Below are positions 54,998 to 64,000 of a stretch of 64,000 nt of DNA, in pieces. How positions within the stretch are numbered: position 1 is the first letter of the stretch; each line of letters starts with the position of its first letter. The stretch is from Scalesia atractyloides (Eukaryota; Streptophyta; Magnoliopsida; Asterales; Asteraceae). The notes under the pieces are model-generated. The model was given only the letters and a program-made list of their open reading frames with translations, had not been told where the DNA came from and did not search any database. The stretch is from positions 33,171,476-33,235,475 of the forward strand of contig CAMTDV010000022.1 in assembly GCA_947069175.1 (NCBI GenBank). Reading direction: 5' to 3'. Position numbers and translations under genes: made by a program.

Positions 54998-56453
54998 TCA
55001 TCCTTCAGACTCTTCAGACGCCTCAAATACCTGGTATGGCTGCACGTCCTCCATCCCCGCAAACTGGCTGGAACCTGCCTGACCGCCTGGCTGCTGAAAG
55101 TAAGACGAGATTCCCATATTTAGATTCTGCATCATGTATCGCATCCCATCTTCTAGCTTCCTCTGGCTAGCCTCGTGCATTTGTCTACTCTCTAACATGG
55201 TCTGGCGAACCCCGCCAAACTGCTGGTCCACATAACCTCGCAAATCCCTGAATCCAGTCTCCATCCTGTCATAAAGAGAATCTAAGGTCAGTGGGTCCGG
55301 GCGAGGCTCCTGAAGCGGATACTGTCGTCCTTGCAGTTCCTGGCGGGTGACTGGCCGCTGATATCGAGTAGGGATGGCCGCCTGCATAGAAGATGCAACT
55401 TCGGATCTAGGAGGCGGTTGCACTTGAGGTCCCTGGCGGGCTGGTATCCAGCTAACAGGCTCTTGGGTTGTAAGAATTCCGGCAACCTAGAGATCTCTGA
55501 TGCTCATGACACAGGGGGTGGGGCCTTCTCTCATTTTGTCCTGGGGGTATCTGTCGAACACCCCTAGGCTCTCAGCCAAGCATGTAATCAAGGGCCCGCA
55601 ATAAAACCTTGCCCCGGAGCCCCCCTCCACAGTCGCTTCATAGACCATGCAAATATTGTAGCCAGGTTTGCCGGCCGTCCCTCTACCCATACACATCAGA
55701 CAAAATAAACTCACCTGGTTGACCTTATTGTCCCATTGCCCTCTCCCAACCAGTGTATCGGCAAGAATCTTATGGAGGAACCGGTGAATGGGATCAGTAA
55801 TATCACTCGCCACCATGTTGTTTGAGTATGGGGCATAAGAGATGGTACCCCAAAATCTGGCGAGCACGTCTGTCTGGACACTATGGGGGTGCCTCCTTTT
55901 GAAGACCCCCTGCAAGCTCGTAGCAAAGTTCGGTGACTGAACCTCCTCATCTGAATATATTTGCGAGGCCATCGCAAACTGTGGGATTGTCATCTCAAAA
56001 ACTTGCCTCCCCAATGCAAAAGAAACTGCAACATTCTCGTTGAACTTCCCCTGTTGGTATTCGATTGTGGAGTGAAACTCATAAGTGATTTCCTTGTATT
56101 GTCGCTCAGCAGTGTAGCACCCTTCGGAACTTATCCCCTAATAGATGTTCGATCCTAGCCCTCTGACCCAAATTATCTATCAAATCCCAATAAATTCTCC
56201 TGTAAGGTAGCAACTCACAAGTGATCAGATTTGAGAGCCTCTCCCACTCATAGGAGTCTAAATCAAACTACAAGAGAGGACTGTCCACGATTCGCGTACT
56301 TTGCCCATGGGGAACACCTTCTCCCCAATATCTAATTATGCGTCTGCCGAAGTATCAAGGTTGTTGTGGCGCATCGGTGGGGTCACCTCTTTGACGAGGC
56401 GTTGGTCCCCTTCTCTTCCTTCCAGCCCTGCTCGAGCTACCCTCTCCTGACAT
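54998..56453 (-). pseudogene. Additional ORF after pol in Athila-like element G (Athila ORF1/plant transposon protein-like)
   Basis: Minus strand. Start Met at 56,453 (MSGEGSSSRAGRKRRG), then pieces SYEWERLSNLITCELLPYRR, an open frame 56,014-55,487 (175 aa: FEMTIPQFAMASQIYSDEEV, PIHRFLHKILADTLVGRGQW, VNQVSLFCLMCMGRG) and 55,423-54,998 (141 aa, Gln/Pro-rich, DRMETGFRDLRGYVDQQFGG). I recognise the type as the protein of unknown function in the 'envelope' position of Athila elements, annotated elsewhere as Athila ORF1 or putative plant transposon protein. No transmembrane segment is evident. Stops near 56,360 and 56,100 and a break at 55,487 disable it. Confidence 0.55.
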
Positions 56454-57811
56454 CTGCAATAAAGCACAAGTAAGCAAGCATGACCTTAGAAAGAAAGCAA
56501 CCACCTAAAACAAATGACCGTATAAAATTTCATTCGCGGTCATGGTCTTCAACAGATAAACAATTTACCTCATGATTTAAGATACATTTGAAACGAGTGT
56601 AACGTTATACTTTGATAAAAACTGAATCTCGCCCGAATGGAGATTGAGTACGGGCGAGACCGAATCTTATATGCATGACCATTCAGATGTTTCCAACCCC
56701 CTGAAAAACATATCCAAAACCAAACAACTACCCCCCTCTCGGCACTTTAATTGTCCTCAATTAAACCGAAGTGCCGGGACACGAGCCCACATTGAGTGTA
56801 CAGTTAAAGATAAAACAGTTTGAAGCATGGCAGAAATAACGGTTGACCATCTTAAAAATCGGATTTTTAATAACAAAGTTAGCCAACCCTCATCCCCACA
56901 CTCAATGTTGGACCGCACCAAACCCGCTAGGGACACCCTACATGTACTTAATCTACCCACAAAATATAACAAGTACCACTATCAAAACTCAAGTCAAAAC
57001 CCAGTTGAACCCAAACCGCACTTAACCGAACAGGCAACTAGCAAAGTATCAAACATCAAAATAAACGTAACAACGAGATACAGGATAAAGAATTTAAGCA
57101 CATAAGTTGCAAAAAGCATACCTTGTTGTAGATCTGTAAGACTAGTGCACAAAAATTGAAACTTTAAAACGCTGGTGAAATGCAAGTAAAGAGGGCAAAA
57201 CCGGGTGGAATCACTTAAAGATGAGTGAGGATTGATATAGTGAAGAAAATGTGGGTGATTTCAGTGAATTTGGGTTGAAAATGGCGAATTTTTGGTGAAA
57301 ATGGGGTTGGAGCCGTAAAAGAAATGGTGAAGAAAGTTGGGAAATATGTGAGAAATGGAGGTTAGGGTTTCTTTTGTGCAGATATAGTCTCTCGCGAGCC
57401 GCGAAAAAGACTGCTAAGTCTCTCGCGCCCCGTGAGGGAGTTATGATTCCGGATTTTAGTCTCTCGCGGGCCGCGACCGAGGATGCTTGTGCCTCTCGCG
57501 CCCCGCGAGAGACCTATTTTCAAGAAAGTTTCTTCTTTTTCTTGAGTGTAATGCCTTAGAAATTTTTTTTTGTTTGTTGAAACTATCATGTTGGCTTTTT
57601 AGCTTACGGAATCATACTCGTTTTACCGGATTTATCAAACGTACCTGCAATCGTCCATGCTCCATGAATGATGCGTAATATGACCTGCAAAAACCAACTA
57701 AACCGACCCACAAACAAACACACAAAATACAAAACATGAATTAAATGAAAACACAAAATTCAACTAACTACCAACTTTACAAACTCTACACTCGAGCCGA
57801 AACCTGAGAAT
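56454..57811 (-). other. Spacer between integrase and additional ORF of element G
   Basis: No ORF recognised. Contains four GC-rich palindromic units at 57,388-57,511 in otherwise AT-rich DNA. Confidence 0.55.
57388..57511. repeat. Array of GC-rich palindromic units
   Basis: Four units with phrase TCTCTCGCG...CCGCGA: 57,388, 57,419, 57,469 and 57,492. The last, CTCTCGCGCCCCGCGAGAG, is a perfect palindrome; the others are partly mutated. Same motif as in the G LTR. Confidence 0.8.
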
Positions 57812-59131
57812 CTACGTGGTCTGAGGTGGAACTTCGAGAGGAGTCTCCTCCATCTTGGTGGGATCTAGCGGTCCTCCTAAATAATGTTTCAAGCGATGCC
57901 GGTTGACCTTCCATTTCCCTCCGTTGGCTTCATCTTTCAGCTCGATAGTTCCATACGGCAATACCTCATTTACCACATACGGGCCAGACCATTTTGATTC
58001 AGCTTGCCCGCAAACAGTTTCCATCGTGAATTATATAGAAGCACTTTTTCGCCGATTCGAAACTCTTTCACATTCTTCAATCTCCGATCATGCAGCGCTT
58101 TGATTTTCTCCTTCAAGCTTCATGACTGCTCATACGCCGCGTCCCGAAGTGCCTCTAACTCGTGAATTTGAAAGAATCGTTGCGTGGCCGCTTCGGTGAG
58201 GTCCAAATTCACGGTCTTCAATGCCCACGTGCCCTATGCTCTAATTCGACCGGGAGATGTCAGGCTTTACCGTAAAGGATCATGAAGGGCGTGGTACCTA
58301 GCGGTGTCTTATAAGCGGTGCGAAACGCCCATAAAGCATCGTCCAACTTGTCGGACCAGCCTTCCGAATTTTACCTACCGTCTTCTCAAGGATCTGTTTT
58401 ACCCCTCTGTTCGCGTTCTCCACTTGGCCGCTCGTCTGAGGATGATAAGCGGTAGATAGGCGGTGAGTGACACTGTAGCGCGCCAATGTCTTTTCCATGA
58501 CGGCATTCCAGAAGTGCGTGCCACGGTCACTAATAATGGCTCGTGGGGTACCAAAACGGGTGAATAATTTTTTTAAGAATCTCACCACCACCGGGCATCA
58601 TTTGTGGGTAAAGCTTGAGCTTCCACCCACTTGGATACATAGTCAATAGCCACGAGGATGTACCGGTTTCCGCTAGAGATGGGAAACGTTCCCATGAAGT
58701 CAATCCCCTAAACATCCGAAAACTTCAAGAATCTGGATCGGATGTTGGGGCATCTCGTCCTTGGATGAGATGTTGTCGGTGCGCTGGCAACGATCACATG
58801 TCTTCACAAACTATAGGGCGTCTTTCACAACTGATGGCCAATAAAACGCAATAAAAACCTTCTGTGCGGTGACGTGCGGACCATGATGACCTCCTGTCAG
58901 TCCCTCATGCACGTGCCTCAATATCTCCGCCCCCTCTTCTCTACTCACACAACGTCTCAAAATTCGGTCTCCCCCTAACCAAAATAGAAATGCGTCATCC
59001 CAGATATAACGCCTGACATCGCGAAAGAATTTCTTCTTCTGCTGCGTGGTCATCCCCTTCAGTACCACTCCATTCGCTAGATAATTCGCTAAGTCGGAAA
59101 ACCACGGCATTCCCTCCTTCTCCGTTGTCAC
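57812..59131 (-). pseudogene. Integrase, Athila-like element G
   Basis: Minus strand. Zinc-binding domain 59,131-58,811: HVHEGLTGGHHGPHVTAQKV, FYWPSVVKDAL, then CDRCQR after a stop. Core: first Asp in GIDFMGTFP (about 58,700, shifted frame), second in AIISDRGTHFWN (58,535), Glu in HPQTSGQVENANRGVKQ (58,440). The tail 58,024-57,812 has KWSGPYVVNEVLPYGTIELK and WKVNRHRLKHYLGG, the usual Athila integrase C-terminus. All three catalytic residues survive, but stops and frameshifts split it into at least four frames. Confidence 0.85.
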
Positions 59132-59136
59132 AAACT

Positions 59137-59630
59137 CTACTGACTCATGGGGAAATATATCACCGATCTCTTCTTCCTAATTTCTTCTCTACTTGGATCC
59201 TCTAATCGGGATAGATGGTCAGCGACCACATTCTCTGCTCCCTTCTTATCTCTAATCTCTTTGTCGAACTCGGAAAGCAAGAGAATCCATCGAATGAGAC
59301 GAGGCTTTGCGTCCTTTTTTTGCAAAAGGAAACGCAGAGCCGCATGGTCCATAAAGACGATGGTCTTGGATAGGACAAGGTAGGAGCGGAATTTATCAAA
59401 TGCGAATACCACTGATAAAAGCTCCTTCTCTGTAGTGGTGTAGTTCTCCTGTGCATCATTGAGGGTTTTACTAGCGTAGTAAATAGGGTGGAAATGTTTG
59501 TCCCGTCGCTGACCCAAAACGGTGCCTATAACATAATCGCTCGCATCACACATGAGCTCGAAGGGCAAGCTCCAGTTGGGTGAGACAAGGATCACTCACT
59601 AGTTTCTCCTTAAGGATCGTGAATGCTTTT
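59137..59630 (-). pseudogene. RNase H, Athila-like element G
   Basis: The open minus-strand frame 59,595-59,137 (152 aa) holds FELMCDASDYVIGTVLGQR (catalytic Asp), FHPIYYASKTLNDAQENYTT, TEKELLSVVFAFDKFRSYL (catalytic Glu) and ADHLSRLEDPSREE. The best preserved domain of G. It has lost frame with the RT upstream (about 59,600-59,680). Confidence 0.9.
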
Positions 59631-59679
59631 AAGAAGTCTTCATCGAAGATGAAGGGTACATCTTTCTCGAGAAGTCGAG

Positions 59680-60464
59680 TCATGGGGCGGGTGATCTTTG
59701 AAAATCTCGAATAAGCCGTCGGTAGAAGCCCGCATGACCGAGAAAGCTACGGATGGACTTGATGCTAGTCGGTGGAGGGAGTCTGCTGATAGTATCTATT
59801 TTCGCCCGATCGACCTCTATCCCTGCTCGCGAGATCTTATGCCCTAGCACTATGGTCTCTGTCACCATAAAGTGACATTTCTCCCAGTTGAGCATCAATC
59901 TCGTCTCGACACACCGTTTCATCATCGCATATAAGTGAGTAAGACATTGATCAAAGGTGTTCCCATAGACAGAGAAATAGTCCATGAAAACTCCATTGAG
60001 GTCTCGATCATGTCCTGAAAGATGGCTACCATGCATCGCTGGAAAGTAGTCAGAGCGTTACATAACCCGAACGGCATGCGGCGATACGCATAAGTACCAT
60101 ACGGGCATGTGAAGGTTGTCTTTTCTTGATCCTCAGGAGCAATCGGGATCTGAAAGTAACCTGAAAAGCCGTCAAGAAAGCAATAAAATTGCTGTCCTGC
60201 GAGTCGCTCCAACATCTGATCGATGAACGGGAGCGGGAAGTGGTCCTTCCGAGTGGCGTCGTTTAATTTACGATAGTCTATGCACACCCGCCAGCCCGTG
60301 ACTGTTCGCGATGGGATAAGATCCTTCTTTTCATTCATAACCACTGTCATTCCCCCCTTCTTGGGAACGACCTGAGTGGGGCTTACCCATGCGGAATCGG
60401 AGATCGGATAGATGAGACCAGCCTCCATCAGCTTAAGCACCTCTTTCTTTACAAGTTCTTGCAT
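59680..60464 (-). pseudogene. Reverse transcriptase, Athila-like element G
   Basis: Minus strand. Frame 60,464-59,922: EAGLIYPISDSAWVSPTQVV, GWRVCIDYRKLNDATRKDHF, FYCFLDGFSGYFQIPIAPED (first catalytic Asp) and RRMPFGLCNALTTFQRCM. A frameshift near 60,010 moves the rest to 60,036-59,680: VFMDYFSVYG, where the YxDD box has Tyr in place of the last Asp (codon 59,977-59,979), then CHFMVTETIVLGHKISRAGI and RSFLGHAGFYRRLIRDF. The lost Asp would abolish polymerase activity. Confidence 0.9.
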
Positions 60465-61541
60465 ATTCGGGTAGACGCTGTGGCTGCACTACTGGCTTAA
60501 AGACGTCCTCCATGAGGATCCTATGAGTACAGAAGGTAGGGCTAATCCCCTTGATATCCGACAGTTTCCATGCGATGGCCTCCTTATTTGATTTTAGGAC
60601 CTCGATTAAACGCTCCTTCTCCTTCGTTGACAATTTCGAAGAAATGATCATGGGTAAGCTCGAATTGTCACCTAGGAATGCGTATTCTGAGTGAGACGAG
60701 AGAACCTTAAGCTCTACGGCTGCTGGTGTCGAGAATGGTGTGCTCTCGGTAGCTGCACTCACCTCATAGAAGTCTAGGGTCTCGGGAATCTCTAAGAAAT
60801 CGTCCCCTATATCCTCACTATCACTCTCCTCGGGTACTAAACTCTCGTTCACTAAATCGGCTCCGCTAATATAGTCTAAGCAGTGATCAACACACGAAAT
60901 GAATGAGTTCAGGAAGTATATGGAGTGACATGGGCCACTATCGCTGTCGCCACCACTCGGATGTTGCATCGACCTTGCTATTTCGAACGTGACGTTCTCG
61001 TCCCTGACTCGAAGAGTGATTTTCCCATCATGAACATCTATGAGCGCTTTCGCGGTGTGCAGAAAGGGCAACCTAAGATGATGGGAACCTTCTCGTCGGC
61101 CTCCATATCGAGGATGACGAAGTCTACAGGAAAGATAAATCTATCAACTTTAACCAACAAATTCTCTACGATTCCCCTCGGATACTTAACCGACCTATTG
61201 GCTAATGACAGAGACATACGAGTAGGGGTGAGCTCCCCTAAACCTAAACACTCGTATAGTGAGAAAGGCATCAGATTTATGCTCGCCCCGAGATCGGCTA
61301 GAGCATGAGCTGGAGCAATAGAGCCGCCGAATAGGCATGGGATCGTAAAGATACCCGGATCAGTCAATTTCTCAGGCAACTTGTTTAAAACCACGGCGGA
61401 ACATCCTCCAGTCAATGGGACATTCGAAAGCTCCCCCAACCTATCTTTACGTTTTAAAAGATCCTTTAAAAACTTAGCATATTTAGGCATATGCTGGAGG
61501 GCCTTGATAAATGGGAGAATGATTTTTAACTGAGTAAACAT
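60433..61541 (-). pseudogene. Protease and RT-proximal linker, Athila-like element G
   Basis: Minus-strand frame 61,541-61,038 (167 aa): LKDLLKRKDRLGELSNVPLT, CSAVVLNKLPEKLTDPGIFT, the Athila aspartic protease motif ALADLGASINLMPFSLYECL, and VDFVILDMEADEKVPIILGC (the usual GRPFL is CPFC). It continues in another frame from 61,071 (LHTAKALIDVHDGKITLRV) through an acidic linker to SNKEAIAWKLSDIKGISPTF, which leads into RT. One frameshift near 61,050; the overlap at 60,433-60,464 marks another. Confidence 0.85.
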
Positions 61542-61615
61542 GTCAAGGAAATTCTCGTATTCCTTGGCATATTTCTGCTGCTTCAGACGTGCTGGGTAGG
61601 GTAGGCGTGAAGTGT

Positions 61616-63371
61616 CTAAGATCGTGATGGCCTAGCCTCTACTGGTTTTCTCTCTCCCCTACTCTCAACTGAAGGTTCACTGGCTGGTGCGGTATTTGCT
61701 GGGTCTAACCTGGTGTGCACCCTGGGTAGAGCCTCCATCTCGATTTCTTCATCTACCTCTTCATCTCGCTCTTCTACCTCTACCTCTACACCCTCTCTAC
61801 TCACCTCCTTCAGAGTCCTACCATTGTGCATAGTAATCGCTTTCGCATGTTGGTTCGCGGGGTTGGGTTGGGTATTACCCGCGAATTGGCTGTGTGGCTA
61901 CTCTTACAGCTGCTTAGTGATACTACCGACTGACCTCTATAGATCTAAGAGCAGGATTGTTGATTTTTCAAGAGCAGATCATGTTCCACGAGTGTTTTCC
62001 GAGTAGCCTGATATTTGAAACTAATTGAGATAACAACTCTTCGATCCTATCTAGACTACCTCCTGACCCTCCACTCCGCGTCTAACCCTCCTGGTTTGAT
62101 CCCCCTCCACTAAACTGACTGGTGTAACCTGACCCTCCACTATTGTAGTGACCCTGCCCCCTGTTCTGATAAGAGCCTGATTGGAAACCAGGGGGGTTAC
62201 TGGAAGATCAATAATTATTATTATTATGATTATGCCAGTTTTGATTATAGTTGGAAGTATTATTATTGAAGGGATTCGTAGGACCTCGGTTCTGACCGGT
62301 GATAAACTCAACTTGCTCAACGGTGAGCGTGGTACACTCTAAGGTGTCATGACCCCCTCTACACACCTCACACATGTCTACCTTCTTCTTCAGTTCCTGT
62401 ATCTCCTTCGTGACCTCCCTCTTGAAGCTATCTAGAGCAGCAACTACCGTAGTTTCCAAGCTAACAAGAAACAAGAATTGAATTCATGCCGGCAGTGCTG
62501 TAATCACACCAGAATGGGCAAAGCTCTCGAAAAGGTCAGTGCACTCGGCTACTGTTTTCTTTCCCATCAGGTGACCACCAGCAGAGGTGTCGAATCGAGC
62601 ACGGGTCTCAGGGGTGAGACCATTGTAGAATTTCTCTACAAGTGCCTAGTTTGATAGACCATGTTGGGAGCAACGAGATACTAGAGTTTGGAACCGCTCC
62701 CAAGCTAGATGGTAGGGCTCATCAGGCTCCATCCGGAACCAATGGATCTGATCACGAAGGCGGGATGCTTTAGAGGGTGGGAAGTATTTCTTAAGGAAAG
62801 CATCCCGCAGAGAAGCCCAAGTAGAAAAAGTACCGGGTGGTTGGGAGTCAAGCCAGATGGCGGCTCGACCCCCGAGAGAGAACAGAAAGACTTGGAGAAA
62901 ACGGGCATTATGGCTCGCACCCTCCATATTAAATGTATGACATAGACGGGTAAGGCGGTTGATATGTGCGGGCGCATCATCATCATCACAACCTTGGAAT
63001 TGGCAAGAGTTAGTGATGGTAGTCATGATGTAGGAAGGGATTTACCAGGCTCGGTCATTGTTCATGGGGGGTAAGGTAATGGGTGAGTTTGCACTGTTAA
63101 AACCGGTGGTGGCCTATTGGTATACGGTCTGATTATTATTAGCCATGTGGAAGTTAGGTGGTGGCGGTGGTGGGCTCACGTTTCTATGGACTACATGGGG
63201 TGATGGAGAACCGGGTGATGAAGGTTTAAGGTTAAAATCAAAGTCGGGTGGTACAAAGGAACGAGATGAACTTGAAAAAGTTGAGGATGAAGCACTTACC
63301 TTTGGTGCGGGAGAGAATGGCATGTCTTTCGGCGGCTTAGGCGGAGGTCCTTGCGAGCGCGTGTGGGGCAT
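61616..63371 (-). pseudogene. Gag, Athila-like element G
   Basis: Minus strand. Start Met at 63,371 (MPHTRSQGPPPKPP), Pro/Ser-rich N-terminus with stop near 63,117. The capsid region 63,026-62,646 has APAHINRLTRLCHTFNMEGA, FLFSLGGRAAIWLDSQPPGT, LRDAFLKKYFPPSKASRLRD and PYHLAWERFQTLVSRCSQHG. Then EKFYNGLTPETRARFDTSAG, and a knuckle CEVCRGGHDTLEC (62,372-62,334, CX2CX3HX4C, the Athila variant), an Asn-rich tail (62,290-62,210), and Glu/Arg-rich text to 61,616. Stops near 62,646 and 62,500 make it defective. Confidence 0.85.
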
Positions 63372-63550
63372 CCACTAAACCGAAAACACGACAAACATAA
63401 GAAGTTAGCACAAATAATTCAAATATATACAAAAATAAATATTAAACCAATTAAACAACTTAGACTCCTACGACACAAACGAATACAAAATAAACACAAG
63501 TGTAAAAGAAAAACCTAAATCGAGTAATCAACGCAATTGCCAATGAGAGA

Positions 63551-63569
63551 GTCCCCGGCAACGGCGCCA
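63551..63569 (-). other. Primer binding site of element G (tRNA-Asp)
   Basis: TGGCGCCGTTGCCGGGGAC on the minus strand, complementary to the 3' end of plant tRNA-Asp, nine bases from the LTR. The classic Athila site. Confidence 0.95.
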
Positions 63570-63578
63570 AAAACTTGA

Positions 63579-64000
63579 TGTTCTAAAAGTAGTTAATTAA
63601 AAACAAAACAAATTACCCTAATTATAGACTCAAATTATACTCTAGACTCCTAAACTATACTAAACTACTAACCGGCAAGTGGACCGATCAATTGTAGAAT
63701 AGTATTAAGAAAGTCCGGATTATCAAACCCACAGGACTCTCTAATTGCTATGACTACTAACTTAGACTCGATTACACACTATGTATATTTCAAAGGGGGG
63801 GGGTTACTAATAAATCTAAATTATTAATTTAACTAAAACTACTAAATTGGAACGACCAAACTATGAACTTCTAGGGGCTTTTTAGATTTTAATCAAGAGA
63901 TAATGAACTAGCTACCTAGGCTGGATTTTTAGATTACTACTCCTTCAATTTAATAGTAATTAATCTGGTTGAATATTTTACCGGGATCTTGACATATTAA
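63579..64000 (-). repeat. 5' LTR of element G, partial
   Basis: Starts TGTTCTAAAAG and matches 51,982-52,400 closely; cut by the end of the window. Confidence 0.9.

Larger units (their letters stand above)
45265..64000 (+). mobile_element. Element F: Ty3/gypsy retrotransposon, 5' part (rest outside window)
   Basis: Plus-strand gypsy element: 5' LTR (45,265-49,838, split by solo LTR E), primer site, leader, and gag-protease cut at 51,981 by element G. G runs past the window end, so F's pol is not visible. Gag and knuckle layout resemble element C, suggesting the Tekay-like group, but the LTR family differs. Confidence 0.75.
51982..64000 (-). mobile_element. Element G: Athila-like Ty3/gypsy retrotransposon (5' LTR runs off the window)
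   Basis: Minus-strand element. 3' LTR 51,982-53,678, polypurine tract, 3' region with an additional ORF, pol, gag, and a primer site for tRNA-Asp next to the 5' LTR (from 63,579). The TCAAGTTTTTGGCGCC junction, protease motif and ORF after pol are typical of the Athila clade. The visible 420 bp of the 5' LTR match the 3' LTR at roughly 95% by eye, so it is the youngest large insertion of this region, but its genes carry stops and a destroyed RT active site. Confidence 0.85.

Noticed and set aside
55331..55567. 78-aa plus-strand ORF
   Set aside because: Antisense shadow of the additional ORF of element G.
1..64000. Prokaryotic operons, phage or toxin-antitoxin systems
   Set aside because: No ribosome-binding-site-led gene strings; all coding text resolves to plant retrotransposon domains.

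Overview
The window is plant nuclear DNA made almost entirely of decayed, nested LTR retrotransposons. No intact host gene was recognised. It is AT-rich, with Ty3/gypsy (Tat-like, Tekay-like, Athila-like) and Ty1/copia remnants, tRNA-primed priming sites and a tRNA-derived SINE. The mixture resembles Asteraceae genomes, but the family assignment is inference.

Left two thirds (1 to about 39,650): a five-level nest. The base is the 3' part of a plus-strand Tat-like gypsy element (RT, RNase H plus second RNase H, integrase at 61-3165, then an antisense ORF). That antisense ORF is cut in two (38,623-39,640 and 3,979-4,670) by element Z (4,671-38,622, minus strand, no pol). Inside Z lies copia element A (6,449-36,816, minus). 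Inside A's reverse transcriptase, next to the YVDD box, lies copia element B (9,978-29,892, minus, target duplication GTACT). Inside B lie gypsy element C (13,144-20,991, plus, duplication GCCTA) and non-coding element D (22,194-28,069, minus, duplication AGACA). Removing each insert and one duplicated target makes the host element continuous again.

Middle (39,641-45,264): AT-rich sequence with one tRNA-derived SINE (flanked by GATGACA), then a minus-orientation Tat-like LTR full of minisatellite repeats (41,412-45,264).

Right third (45,265-64,000): plus-strand gypsy element F. Its 5' LTR is split by solo LTR E (45,852-48,115, duplication TGTTC, same family as C's LTRs). Its gag-protease ORF is cut by the minus-strand Athila-like element G (51,982 to beyond the window end, tRNA-Asp primer site, gag-PR-RT-RNase H-integrase and a further ORF).

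None of the elements looks autonomous: protease, RT and integrase catalytic residues are lost, frames are shifted, and B and C have lost the whole RT-RNase H region. The least ordinary structures are small non-coding ones: a tandem array of tRNA-like cassettes plus an antisense tRNA-like hairpin inside the C/E LTR family, perfect short palindromes repeated in the LTR and leader of A, GC-rich palindromes shared by the LTR and 3' region of G, and the mismatched LTRs of Z. Identity estimates were made by eye.
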